This document shows, one piece after another, positions 8,279 through 18,357 of a DNA stretch of 64,000 nt (positions are counted from its first letter, which is position 1; each line of letters opens with the position of its first letter). The translations under genes were made by a program, and so were the position numbers. The notes beneath the pieces were generated by a model. The model saw only the letters and a list, made by a program, of their open reading frames with translations. It ran no database searches and was not told the origin of the DNA. Source of the stretch: Hyphomicrobiales bacterium (lineage in GTDB: Bacteria; Pseudomonadota; Alphaproteobacteria; Rhizobiales; Rhizobiaceae); contig UCJD01000013.1 in NCBI GenBank assembly GCA_900472605.1, positions 101,703 through 165,702 on the forward strand. The letters run 5' to 3'.

Positions 8279-9082
8279 ATGGCGCGTCAGACCTATTGGA
8301 AGGGTTATCTCAAGCTGTCGCTCGTGACCGCGTCGGTATCGCTGACGCCGGCGACCACGGACAGCAACCAGCTGCGGTTTCATGTGCTGAACCGCAAGAC
8401 AAAAAATCGCGTCGAAAGCCGCTACGTCGACAGCGTCACCCACAAGCCGATATCGGACAAGGACCAGGTCAAGGGTTATCCGCGCGGCGAGGACGACTAC
8501 GTCATCCTTGAGGATGACGAGATCAGCGAGGTCGGGCTGGAGAGCACGCGCACGATCGACATATCGAGCTTCGTGCCGCGCGGCTCGATCGATTGGATCT
8601 GGTACGACAAGCCGCATTTCCTGGCGCCGGACGACAAGGTCGGTGTCGAGGCCTTCTGCGTCATCCGCGAGGCGATGGAGGCAAACGATGTCGTCGGCAT
8701 TGCGCGCCTCGTGCTTTACCGCCGCGAACGCGCCGTGCTGCTGGAGCCGCAGGGAAAGGGCATCGTGCTCTGGACGCTGCATTTCGGCGACGAGGTCCGC
8801 GAGCCGGCTGGAACGGTCGATCTTGCCGCCAAGGCCGATCAGAAGGTACTGGCGCTCATGAGCAAGCTGGTGAAGGACCGCACGGAGGAATGGAAGCCCT
8901 CGATGGTCACTGATCCCGTGCAGAAGCGCATAAGGGCGATGATCCGCGCCAAGCAGAAGAGCCTTCCGAAACCCGTGGCGGCATCGAAGCGCCCCTCGGT
9001 CAAATCCACCGGCAACGTCGTCAACATTATGGACGCGCTGAAGAAAAGCATCGCCAAGGATGGCGACCGGCCGAAACACTAG
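8279..9082 (+). CDS. Ku protein (NHEJ), first copy
   Basis: A 267-residue bacterial Ku, the DNA-end-binding protein of non-homologous end joining. The N-terminus (ARQTYWKGYLKLSLVTASVS) begins the Ku core beta-barrel. Other family elements are FHVLNRKTKNRVE, DQVKGYPRGEDDYVILEDDE, and the YDKPHFLAPDDK segment of the ring. The C-terminus is a short Lys-rich tail (KAKQKSLPK, ending NIMDALKKSIAK), as in Ku proteins that recruit LigD. It converges with ligD, the two stops being 24 bases apart, and is distinct from the second Ku encoded upstream of ligD. Two different Ku chains could pair as a heterodimer. Confidence 0.92.
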   Translation: MARQTYWKGYLKLSLVTASVSLTPATTDSNQLRFHVLNRKTKNRVESRYVDSVTHKPISDKDQVKGYPRGEDDYVILEDDEISEVGLESTRTIDISSFVPRGSIDWIWYDKPHFLAPDDKVGVEAFCVIREAMEANDVVGIARLVLYRRERAVLLEPQGKGIVLWTLHFGDEVREPAGTVDLAAKADQKVLALMSKLVKDRTEEWKPSMVTDPVQKRIRAMIRAKQKSLPKPVAASKRPSVKSTGNVVNIMDALKKSIAKDGDRPKH

Positions 9083-9106
9083 TTTCGTACACATGTCGGG
9101 CAATCG

Positions 9107-11638
9107 TCACTTGCGCCTTTCCAGCGGCGCGGCGGCCTTGAAGAAATCCGCCCACGGATCGCTTGCCAGCGAATTCATTCGCGACGGCGTGTTGTCGACC
9201 GTGAAATAGGCCGGGCCGATCTCCTCCGTCAGTTCGTTCCAATCGAGCGGCATCGATACGGCGGCACCCGGCCGGGCGCGGGTCGAATAGGCGGCGACGG
9301 CGGTGTTGCCGCGGCCGTTGCGCAGATAATCGATGAAGATCTTCCCGTTGCGCTTCGCCTTCGTGGCCGTCGCCAGGTATTTTTCCGGCTGATCCCTGGT
9401 CATCCCGTCCGCCAGACCCTTCGCGAAAGCCTTGACCTGCGCCCACCCCGCCTTCGGCTTCAGCGGCGTCACCACATGGAGACCTTTGCCTCCGGAGGTC
9501 TTGACGAAGGCCGCAAGTCCAGCCGCCTCCAGCCGCTGCTTGAGTTCCTGGGCGGCTGTGATCACCTCGGCCCAGGCCACATCGTCGGCCGGATCAAGGT
9601 CCATGGTGATCATGTCCGGCTTCTCCCAGCTCGCAGTGGTCGCACCCCAGGGGTGGATCTCCAGAACGGCCGATTGCACCAGCGCGATAAGCCCGTCGAA
9701 ATCAGCGATACGCAGCAGCTTTTCGCCACCTCTGTCCTTCGGATCGGCGATCTCCTCGATATGGGCGTTCATCCCCTTCCAGGCATGCTTCTGAAAGAAG
9801 CGCTGACGCCCGGCAATACCATCGGGGCAGCGCAGCAGCGCCAGCGGCCGGTTGACCACGAAGGGCTCCATGAAACGCCAGACCTGCGCATAATAATCGG
9901 AAAGTCCCTGCTTGGTGACGCCCTCATCCGGCCAGTAGATACGGTCAGGATGGGTGAGCGTGACGCTGGATTGCGGCGCCGGATCGGCTTTGCTTTTCTC
10001 GATCTCACGCATCACATCTCCCACCGCCTTGTCCTCGCGCAGCCCGCGAAACGCCGCATGCCGCAGATTGCCGTCCGCCGACCATGCCTGAAATTCCACA
10101 TCCGCCACAAGCTTCGGCTTGACGTGCACAAGCCCGCGCCGCGCCTCGGCCGAAAGGGTATCGTCGAAAGCGGTTTTAGTCTGGGTGTCCTCGGAGAGAC
10201 GATCGTGCAGCATCGTGGCGGTGGCGACAGAGAATCCGGTTCCGACACGCCCGACATAGCGAAGCTTGCCGCCCTGATAATATCCCATGGCAAGCGAACC
10301 GATCGCGTTCTTCGTCGCGGTCGACGGCACGAAGCCGCCGATGACGAACTCCTGCCGCTTCGAGCATTTTGACTTGACCCACTCACCCGTGCGCCCCGAG
10401 CGATAGGTGCCGTCGCCGCGCTTGGAAATCACGCCCTCCAGCCCGAGCCCGCAGGCGTGGTCGAGCACCAGAGAGCCCTTCTCGGTGAAATGGCTGCTGT
10501 AGCGCAGCATCGCATCGTCTGGGAGAAGAAGCGTTTCCAGCAAGGCCTTGCGCGAGAGCAGCGATACCTCGCGCATGTCATGCCCATCGAGATGGAGGAG
10601 GTCGAAGGCATAGAACACGAAGCGGTCCTTGCGCCCTTCGCTGAGATCGCTCTGCAGCGCCGAGAAATCCGAAGCGCCATTGTCACGCTCGACCACGACT
10701 TCGCCGTCGATCACCGCCGTTTGCACCGGCAGATCCGAGAATGCTTTCGCAAGCGCCTCGCCAAACCGCTCCGTCCAGTCGAGCCCCGTGCGGGTCAGCA
10801 TCGTCACCTTGCCGTGGTCGATCCTGATCTGCAGCCTGTAGCCATCGAACTTGATCTCATGCACCCATTCTTCGCCGGCCGGCGGCTTTGGCTTCAGCTT
10901 GGCGAGTGCAGGCTCGACGAAGTCAGGCAGATCATCATTGACCGCGCCATCCGGCCATTGCCGCGCAGCCGCCTTGCCTTTCGCTGCTCGTGGGGCGGGA
11001 GCGGATGCCTTGGTGCCATTTGCGCTACCCGTCCCCTTCGGCCGCGAGTGCCATGCCGCATCCGGGTTCTTGGCCACCTCTTCTATATTTCGCCCGGTCT
11101 TTGCCGATTCAGGCCGCAGCTTCAGGATATCGCCCTTCGCACGCGCCTCCTCGTCCTCGGCCTTGATCAGCAGCCAGTTCTCCCTGGTTTCGCCGGGCTT
11201 GCCGTGCATCCGCACCAGATGCCATCGACCTTTCAGCTTTTCGCCATCGAGGTCGAATTCCATATGCCCCTTCTTGTAGGCCTTGTGCGCATCGCCATGC
11301 GGCGCCCAAGTGCCGCGATCCCAGACGATGACGGTGCCGCCGCCATACTCGCCCTTCGGAATGATGCCCTCGAAGTCACCATAGTCGAGCGGGTGGTCTT
11401 CCACATGCACCGCCAGCCGCTTGTCGTCGGGATTGAGGCTCGGCCCCCGCGTCACCGCCCAGCTCTTCAGCACACCATCCATTTCAAGTCGAAAGTCGTA
11501 ATGCAGCCGCGTCGCATCGTGTTTCTGGATCACGAAGCTCAGCGCATTGCTGTCGCGCGCCGCAATGGCGCGTTTGCCGCCGTGCGGCTCGGGCGTCCGC
11601 TTGAAATCGCGTTTGGAATGATAGGTCTCGAGCGCCAT
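9107..11638 (-). CDS. ligD: ATP-dependent DNA ligase D (LigD), three-domain
   Basis: An 843-residue multifunctional NHEJ enzyme. Domain order is phosphoesterase, ligase, polymerase. Residues about 10-190 form the 3'-phosphoesterase (QKHDATRLHYDFRLE, HVEDHPLDY, IPKGEYGGG). Residues about 240-540 form the ATP-dependent ligase, with nucleotidyl lysine K263 in EIKFDGYR and motifs IDGEVVV and EGVISKR. Residues about 560-843 form the primase-like polymerase (LTHPDRIYWPDEG, MDLDPADD, KTSGGKGLHVV, IDYLRNGRG). It fills and trims ends and ligates breaks held by Ku. The start ATG lies 2 bases after the stop of the second Ku gene, indicating coupled translation. All three activities appear intact from the visible motifs. 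Confidence 0.95.
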   Translation of the reverse strand: MALETYHSKRDFKRTPEPHGGKRAIAARDSNALSFVIQKHDATRLHYDFRLEMDGVLKSWAVTRGPSLNPDDKRLAVHVEDHPLDYGDFEGIIPKGEYGGGTVIVWDRGTWAPHGDAHKAYKKGHMEFDLDGEKLKGRWHLVRMHGKPGETRENWLLIKAEDEEARAKGDILKLRPESAKTGRNIEEVAKNPDAAWHSRPKGTGSANGTKASAPAPRAAKGKAAARQWPDGAVNDDLPDFVEPALAKLKPKPPAGEEWVHEIKFDGYRLQIRIDHGKVTMLTRTGLDWTERFGEALAKAFSDLPVQTAVIDGEVVVERDNGASDFSALQSDLSEGRKDRFVFYAFDLLHLDGHDMREVSLLSRKALLETLLLPDDAMLRYSSHFTEKGSLVLDHACGLGLEGVISKRGDGTYRSGRTGEWVKSKCSKRQEFVIGGFVPSTATKNAIGSLAMGYYQGGKLRYVGRVGTGFSVATATMLHDRLSEDTQTKTAFDDTLSAEARRGLVHVKPKLVADVEFQAWSADGNLRHAAFRGLREDKAVGDVMREIEKSKADPAPQSSVTLTHPDRIYWPDEGVTKQGLSDYYAQVWRFMEPFVVNRPLALLRCPDGIAGRQRFFQKHAWKGMNAHIEEIADPKDRGGEKLLRIADFDGLIALVQSAVLEIHPWGATTASWEKPDMITMDLDPADDVAWAEVITAAQELKQRLEAAGLAAFVKTSGGKGLHVVTPLKPKAGWAQVKAFAKGLADGMTRDQPEKYLATATKAKRNGKIFIDYLRNGRGNTAVAAYSTRARPGAAVSMPLDWNELTEEIGPAYFTVDNTPSRMNSLASDPWADFFKAAAPLERRK

Positions 11639-11640
11639 CG

Positions 11641-12498
11641 TCAGCTCGCCTTCTTCGAGCCGCCGTTGCCGCGTGCGGCGCTCGTGGCGGGAGCCCTGCC
11701 TGCCGCCTTCCCGCTCTCCTTGCCGCTCATCTTCGCGCTTTCACGCAGCGCCTCCATGAGGTCGATCACCTTGCCTTTCGGCTCGGCCTTCCGCTTGGGC
11801 AAGGCCCTGCCCTCAATCTTCGCCTGCACCAGTTCCGCGAGCGCTGCCTCGTAGCGATCTTCGTATTCCCTCGGATCGAAGCTGCCCTTCTTGGTGCCGA
11901 TGATATGGCCGGCGAGTTCGATCATTTCCGTGTCGAACTTGATATCGGGAATATCCTTGAACACCGTCTCGGCGTTGCGCACCTCGTAATCGTAGTTGAG
12001 CGTGGTCGCGACGATGCAATCGTCCTGCGGCCTGATCAGCACCGTCCGCGTCTTGCGGAAGAGGACGGCCTCCCCGAGCGCCGCGACCTTTTGATCGCGC
12101 ATCGCCCGCGCGATCAGCGCCAGCGCCTCCTCATCGTTCTCGCTGACGGGCGCCAGATAGTAGGGCTTGTCGAAATAGAGCTTGTTGATCTCGTCATGGG
12201 GGACGAAACCCTGCACGGTCAGAAGCTTGTCGCTCTCCGGCGCGAAGGCGGCCAGTTCCTCGCCCTCGATCATGACGTAGTCGCCACTATCCAGCCGATA
12301 GCCCTTCACCTGGTCGTCGCGCTCCACCGGCTTTCCGGTCTCGCTGTCAACGAACTGGCGCTCGACGCGATGGCCCGTCTTGCGGTTGATGATGTTGAAG
12401 GAGATGCGGTCGGCGACCGATACCGCGGTGTAAAGCCCCACCGCGCAGACGAGATCACCTACCTTTAGATGCCCCTTCCAGCTTGCCCGCGCTGCCAT
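11641..12498 (-). CDS. Ku protein (NHEJ), second copy
   Basis: A 285-residue Ku protein. It starts ARASWKGHLKVGDLVCAV and contains FNIINRKTGHRVERQFVD, DDQVKGYRLDSGDYVMIE and YFDKPYYLAPVSEND, all positions of the Ku core. The C-terminus is long and Lys/Ala-rich (KRKAEPKGKVIDLMEALRES, then a low-complexity tail), fitting DNA and ligase contacts outside the ring. The ATG at 12498 has GGGAGGGA upstream and the homology starts there; an upstream in-frame start would add 51 arginine-rich residues. It lies between a small gene (gap 2 bases) and ligD (gap 2 bases). Identity to the first Ku is only moderate by eye. Confidence 0.93.
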   Translation of the reverse strand: MAARASWKGHLKVGDLVCAVGLYTAVSVADRISFNIINRKTGHRVERQFVDSETGKPVERDDQVKGYRLDSGDYVMIEGEELAAFAPESDKLLTVQGFVPHDEINKLYFDKPYYLAPVSENDEEALALIARAMRDQKVAALGEAVLFRKTRTVLIRPQDDCIVATTLNYDYEVRNAETVFKDIPDIKFDTEMIELAGHIIGTKKGSFDPREYEDRYEAALAELVQAKIEGRALPKRKAEPKGKVIDLMEALRESAKMSGKESGKAAGRAPATSAARGNGGSKKAS

Positions 12499-12500
12499 CT

Positions 12501-12767
12501 CTATCCCTCCCGCCGCCTGTTGCGCCGCCGCTGATCCAGCGCCACGATCTTCTCCACCGAAGCGATATCGTCGCTTGTGACGACAGGAACCGGATCGCCG
12601 GCGATGGCCTCCAGCACCTCGCTCCCCAGCGCACCTTGGCGGATCACCCACTCCAGCGTTTCGCGGGTCTCACGCTCGGCCTTCAGCTGCGCGTAGAGTG
12701 CTACGATCAACCTGTCGCGCGCGTCGAAGTGGCCGCGCTTCTGCTCGGTTTTGCGGACATGCGTCAT
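12501..12767 (-). CDS. Small protein leading the ku-ligD operon
   Basis: An 88-residue, highly charged, mostly helical protein (RDRLIVALYAQLKAERETRETLEWVIRQGALGSEVLEAI), ending in an Arg-rich tail RRRNRRREG. The ATG at 12767 is preceded by GGGAGGCAGG. Its stop is 2 bases before the second Ku start, so it is the first gene of a three-gene operon with ku and ligD. I do not recognise a family. The basic tail could contact DNA or Ku, which is inference from context alone. Confidence 0.65.
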   Translation of the reverse strand: MTHVRKTEQKRGHFDARDRLIVALYAQLKAERETRETLEWVIRQGALGSEVLEAIAGDPVPVVTSDDIASVEKIVALDQRRRNRRREG

Positions 12768-12997
12768 CGAAACCTGCCTCCCTTGCGGATTGGGACAGAA
12801 ACCAGCCAGCGGCCGGAAAGTTCCGCGCATCCCTCATATGCTCAACTGTCGCAAATCTGAGACAGGTCCGGTCGGCGCCGTTGCGCCCAAAACAACGCTC
12901 ACATTGCCGCGAGTTGCCAAGAACATGTATTTTCGTCACACTCCTGTCGATGATCTGTAGTGGTAGGAGCTGCAGCTCTTTGATGGGAGGAACCCCG

Positions 12998-13957
12998 ATG
13001 CACGAACACTCTGCCCATGCGGAGCATGTCTACACGTGCACCCAGCGCGATTCAGCCGCGGCCAGTTCCTCGGTTGTCGCCTCCTGGCGCCGATGCATCG
13101 CCATGCACCAGCTGGCGCCGGAGGAGCGGCGCACGCCCCTTCGCCTCATGGACGCAGAGTTCAGGCAGGCTCGCGAACAATCCGAACAGCTGATTGCCAA
13201 TGCCACCGACGAGCTCGACCGGCTATTCACCACAGCCGGAAAAGCCGGCTGCTGCCTGCTACTGACCGACCGCAACGGCATCGCGCTTGAGCGGCGCGGC
13301 GCCATCGGCGACGACAAGGAATTCCACGACCTCGGCCTGTGGACTGGCTCGGTCTGGACCGAAGCAAGCATCGGTACCAACGGCATCGGCACGGCGCTGG
13401 CCGACGAGCGGGCCGTATCGATCTTCCGCGATCAGCACTTCTTCTGTTCCAACATCAAGCTCAGCTGCACCACCTCCCCCATCCGCGATCATCGCGGCCA
13501 ACTCGCGGCAGCGCTCGACATCTCCACCTGCCGTGACGACGTCAACGAGATGACGCTCGGCATTCTCGCCCAGATGGTGCGCGACGCCGCCATGCGCATC
13601 GAGATCAACCTGTTCCGCAGCGCCTATGCCGGCGCCCGCTTCCTGATGGTGCCATCAGGCAACAATCCGGCATCCGCGCTGCTGGCCGTCGATCGCCACG
13701 ACCTCGTCCTCGGCGCTACCCGCGCCGCGCGCCTGGCGTTGAAGCTCGACGATCGCAGCATCGCCGCCGGCATTCCGGCAGCCGATGCCCTCCATGAGAC
13801 CCGCATGTCCGACGACGAGGACCTCATCGAGGCCGAACGCGCGGCATTGCTGAGGGCTCTGACCCGCTCGAGCGGCAACGTCTCGCAGGCGGCGATCGCG
13901 CTCGGCATGAGCCGCGCCACGCTGCATCGCAAGATGAAGAAGCTTAATCTGCATTGA
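12998..13957 (+). CDS. AcoR-like GAF/Fis transcriptional regulator lacking AAA+
   Basis: A 319-residue regulator. The N-terminal half matches the sensor part of AcoR-type activators (SWRRCIAMHQLAPEE, then a GAF domain with LLLTDRNGIAL, WTEASIGTNGIGTALAD, CTTSPIRDHRGQLAAALDIS). The C-terminus is a Fis-type helix-turn-helix (LLRALTRSSGNVSQAAIALGMSRATLHRKMKKLNL). The central AAA+ ATPase module with GAFTGA that full-length sigma-54 activators carry is absent, so it should act with ordinary sigma factors or as a repressor. The ATG at 12998 follows GGGAGG. It sits 147 bases before the aldehyde dehydrogenase gene it probably controls. Confidence 0.85.
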   Translation: MHEHSAHAEHVYTCTQRDSAAASSSVVASWRRCIAMHQLAPEERRTPLRLMDAEFRQAREQSEQLIANATDELDRLFTTAGKAGCCLLLTDRNGIALERRGAIGDDKEFHDLGLWTGSVWTEASIGTNGIGTALADERAVSIFRDQHFFCSNIKLSCTTSPIRDHRGQLAAALDISTCRDDVNEMTLGILAQMVRDAAMRIEINLFRSAYAGARFLMVPSGNNPASALLAVDRHDLVLGATRAARLALKLDDRSIAAGIPAADALHETRMSDDEDLIEAERAALLRALTRSSGNVSQAAIALGMSRATLHRKMKKLNLH

Positions 13958-13970
13958 CCCTGTTGTAGTC

Positions 13971-13999
13971 GGCACTGATGTAGCAGCAGTGCGACACTG
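13971..13999 (+). promoter_or_regulatory. Inverted repeats and sigma-54-like element before the aldehyde dehydrogenase gene
   Basis: CAGTG-CGA-CACTG (13987-13999) is a perfect inverted repeat, and another CACTG lies at 13973-13977, giving three related half-sites. GGCAC at 13971 with GC at 13983 also has the GG-N10-GC spacing of sigma-54 promoters. Either could direct regulated transcription of the downstream gene; the half-sites are the stronger candidate because the adjacent regulator lacks the sigma-54-interacting domain. Confidence 0.4.
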
Positions 14000-14104
14000 T
14001 GCGCTGCGGTATCGCTCGGTGCCGCTGTATCTCGACACAAAAGGCGCGCAGATTTCCTCCCACGGGTTCAGATCCGAACCTGGCTCATCTCAAGGGAGGA
14101 TGAC

Positions 14105-15613
<1,509 letters not shown>

Positions 15614-15625
15614 GGCTTTTCGACA

Positions 15626-15663
15626 GCAGGGAGGGCATCCGCAACACCCCTCCCTGCCTCTTT
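15626..15663 (+). terminator. Hairpin after the aldehyde dehydrogenase gene
   Basis: GCAGGGAGGG (15626-15635) pairs perfectly with CCCTCCCTGC (15648-15657) around a 12-base loop and is followed by CTCTTTC. It begins 13 bases after the stop codon. The T-tract is short, so it may terminate only partly and allow read-through to the DUF779 gene. Confidence 0.55.
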
Positions 15664-15713
15664 CTCCACGAGTCTTCCACGAGCGGAGATGGGCTCTATT
15701 TGAAGTCGTGCGT

Positions 15714-15856
15714 GTGGCCCCCTCATCTCCGGTGCAACGCGTTGCACCTGACCTGCCGGCACCTTCTCCCCGCTGGGGAGAAGAGATTCGTGGCCGGCGC
15801 GGCATTCCCCTTCTCCCCTCGGGGAGAAGGTGGCGGCAGCCGGATGAGGGGGCCAC
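15714..15856. repeat. Composite palindromic repeat element (RIME/MITE-like)
   Basis: A 143-base element bounded by perfect 14-bp inverted ends, GTGGCCCCCTCATC (15714-15727) and GATGAGGGGGCCAC (15843-15856). Inside are a perfect 18-bp palindrome (15731-15748, half GGTGCAACG) and two hairpins, CTTCTCCCC/GGGGAGAAG near 15763-15786 and CCTTCTCCCC/GGGGAGAAGG near 15810-15831. Such mosaics are typical dispersed rhizobial intergenic repeats. It contains no transposase and sits between the aldehyde dehydrogenase and DUF779 genes. Confidence 0.75.
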
Positions 15857-15903
15857 GAACGCATCTGGAGGAGAGAAACACACCGCATACGGAGGAGGAA
15901 ATA

Positions 15904-16293
15904 ATGGACACGACAGTCAACGGAGAACCCCGCGTTCTCGCAACGGACGCCGCGGTCGCCTTGATCGACGAAATCAGGCGCGACTACCCCGACATCCTCT
16001 TCCATCAGTCCGGCGGGTGCTGCGATGGCTCATCGCCCATGTGCTACCCGGCCGACGATTTCATCATCGGCGATCATGACGTGAAGCTCGGCGAAATATC
16101 GGGCGTCCCTGTTTACATCAGCGCCAGCCAGTTCGAGGCCTGGAAGCACACGCAGCTGATCATCGACGTGGTCGCCGGTCGCGGTGGAATGTTCTCGCTG
16201 GATAACGGCCGGGAAAAGCGCTTCCTCACTCGTTCGCGCATGTTCGGCGGTGGCGAGGCTTGCGCGATACCGGGCATTGAGAAAGCAGTCTGA
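15904..16293 (+). CDS. DUF779 domain protein
   Basis: A 129-residue protein of the DUF779 family. The conserved HQSGGCCDGSSPMC segment (residues about 35-48) is Cys-rich and could bind metal, and the C-terminal part is FSLDNGREKRFLTRSR. Members are almost always encoded next to ExaC-type aldehyde dehydrogenases, as here, but the biochemical role is not established. GGAGGAGG precedes the ATG. It lies 290 bases downstream of the dehydrogenase, beyond a hairpin and a repeat element, and its stop is 5 bases from the convergent next gene. Confidence 0.85.
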   Translation: MDTTVNGEPRVLATDAAVALIDEIRRDYPDILFHQSGGCCDGSSPMCYPADDFIIGDHDVKLGEISGVPVYISASQFEAWKHTQLIIDVVAGRGGMFSLDNGREKRFLTRSRMFGGGEACAIPGIEKAV

Positions 16294-16298
16294 CCTAA

Positions 16299-16858
<560 letters not shown>

Positions 16859-16864
16859 TAGGTA

Positions 16865-16892
16865 ATATTAGTCCCCTATCGTAAAAATTCAA
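16865..16892 (-). promoter_or_regulatory. Sigma-70-like promoter for the small RNA candidate
   Basis: Read on the minus strand: TTGAAT (16892-16887), 16 bases, then TAATAT (16870-16865). Both hexamers are close to consensus. The predicted start is near 16858. The region is AT-rich compared with its surroundings. Confidence 0.45.
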
Positions 16893-17023
16893 TCAATTGG
16901 CGGCTGAATTTATCGAGGAACGTAAATCAAATTTCCAGATCCGCCCGGAAACGAGGGATAATTTACCACTTTCAGGTTGCAATCAACCAAACGAGCGCTG
17001 AGAGGGATACGTCTCACGTAAAA

Positions 17024-18040
17024 TCAGCGCTGCACGGGGGCCGTCGATTCGCGCAGGATAAGTTCGACCGGCCAGAGCTCGTGGATCTCGAGCGGCGAGC
17101 GGCCGGACACCAGTTGCAGCACCAGATCCGCGCACCGCGTGCCTGCCGCGCGCATCGACGAGCGCGTCGCCGACAGGGACGGCGCCATGTTGTCGGCCGT
17201 GAGATAGGGAAACACGTCGTCATGAGCAACGACCGAAACCTCGCGACCGACCTGCAACCCGAGCGAGCGAACTGCGCGATAGACACCAAGCGCCGTCATC
17301 ATCGAGCCGGCAACGATCGCGGTCGGCGGATTGGCCTGTTCGAGGAGCGACCGGGCGAAGCGGAAGCCGAGCTCATCGGTGAAATTTCCGCTGGCGATCA
17401 ACTGGGGATCGAGTTCGATCCCACGGCTCTGCAGCGCCTCGCGATAGCCCTTGTCGCGATGCAGCGCGTAGGTCGCGCCCGGGCGGCCGTTGATCATGGC
17501 GATCCTGGTATGGCCGAGATCGATGAGATGCGAGGTCGCGCGGCGCACGGCGCCTTCGTTGTCGATGTCGAGCCAGGCATGCGGCACATCGATATCCGAT
17601 CGACCGTGAACCAGAAACGGCATGCCGAGCTTGTGCAGCAGCGCGATACGCTCGTCGTTGGGACGCGGAGAGTGCACGATGATCGCATCGACCCGCTGGC
17701 TTTCCACGAGACGCCGATAGAGCTGCATCTCGTCGTTGTGATCGGGATCGGCCATCGGAATGACGAGAATGTCGGTGTCCTCGGCAACCAGCCTCTCGGC
17801 CATGCCCGCCATGAACTCGGCGAAGTGAAATTCGCCTGCCCGCCCCATCACCACGCCGATCGCGCCTGCCCGTCCTGTCTTCAACCTCACGGCATTGACG
17901 TTCGGCCGGTAGCCGAGCCTGACGGCCTCCTCCGCCACGCGCGCCCGGGTCACTTCGCTCACCTCGGGATAGCCGCTCAGCGCGCGACTGACCGTCGTCG
18001 GCGACAATCCGAGCTGTTTTGCGAACTCTCTAAGCTTCAT
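17024..18040 (-). CDS. thuR: LacI family regulator of trehalose utilisation
   Basis: A 338-residue LacI/GalR repressor. The N-terminal DNA-binding domain reads LREFAKQLGLSPTTVSRALSGYPEVSEVTR, followed by the hinge-helix region RPNVNAVRLKTGRAGAIGVV. The rest is the periplasmic-binding-like effector domain (DAIIVHSPRPND, WLDIDNEGAVRRAT, VAHDDVFPYL). It is divergent from thuE, at the position of thuR in the rhizobial thu locus, where it represses the transporter and catabolic genes until trehalose or a related disaccharide is present. The name rests on synteny with thuEFGKAB. Confidence 0.88.
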   Translation of the reverse strand: MKLREFAKQLGLSPTTVSRALSGYPEVSEVTRARVAEEAVRLGYRPNVNAVRLKTGRAGAIGVVMGRAGEFHFAEFMAGMAERLVAEDTDILVIPMADPDHNDEMQLYRRLVESQRVDAIIVHSPRPNDERIALLHKLGMPFLVHGRSDIDVPHAWLDIDNEGAVRRATSHLIDLGHTRIAMINGRPGATYALHRDKGYREALQSRGIELDPQLIASGNFTDELGFRFARSLLEQANPPTAIVAGSMMTALGVYRAVRSLGLQVGREVSVVAHDDVFPYLTADNMAPSLSATRSSMRAAGTRCADLVLQLVSGRSPLEIHELWPVELILRESTAPVQR

Positions 18041-18206
18041 GCACCGACACGTCTTTCATCGCCCGCTATTCGACCGTTCACACACCCTATAAGCCAATCC
18101 GTCGATATTTGGCACAAAAACCGTACCTCAGCCAAACCGATTTCAATATTCGCCCAACACCGATGTCGAATGCCCAACGTTCTCCACACCAACCGAATGC
18201 CACATT

Positions 18207-18327
18207 CCATTGTTTTTCAATGGTAAATCGCTATTTTTGCTCACTCATCACCGCCGCCAAACTACACGCTTGACTTGATATCCCGCTTCTGACAATTTTT
18301 TCCAACCAAATCGTTTTCAAATTTGAA
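18207..18327. promoter_or_regulatory. Candidate ThuR operators in the thuR-thuE gap
   Basis: Two palindromes lie in the 317-base divergent gap. CCATTG-TTTTT-CAATGG is at 18207-18223. TTCAAATTTGAA (18316-18327), a perfect 12-bp palindrome, is 30 bases before the thuE start. The latter overlaps where RNA polymerase or the ribosome-loading region would be. LacI-family sites are usually palindromes of this size; assignment to ThuR is inference. Confidence 0.4.
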
Positions 18328-18357
18328 GGCGCAATGGTTCTTTTTGGGAGGAAGATC

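Noticed and set aside
10457..11854. 465-codon plus-strand frame
   Set aside because: Antisense to ligD, whose three domains are intact; the composition is typical of a shadow frame.
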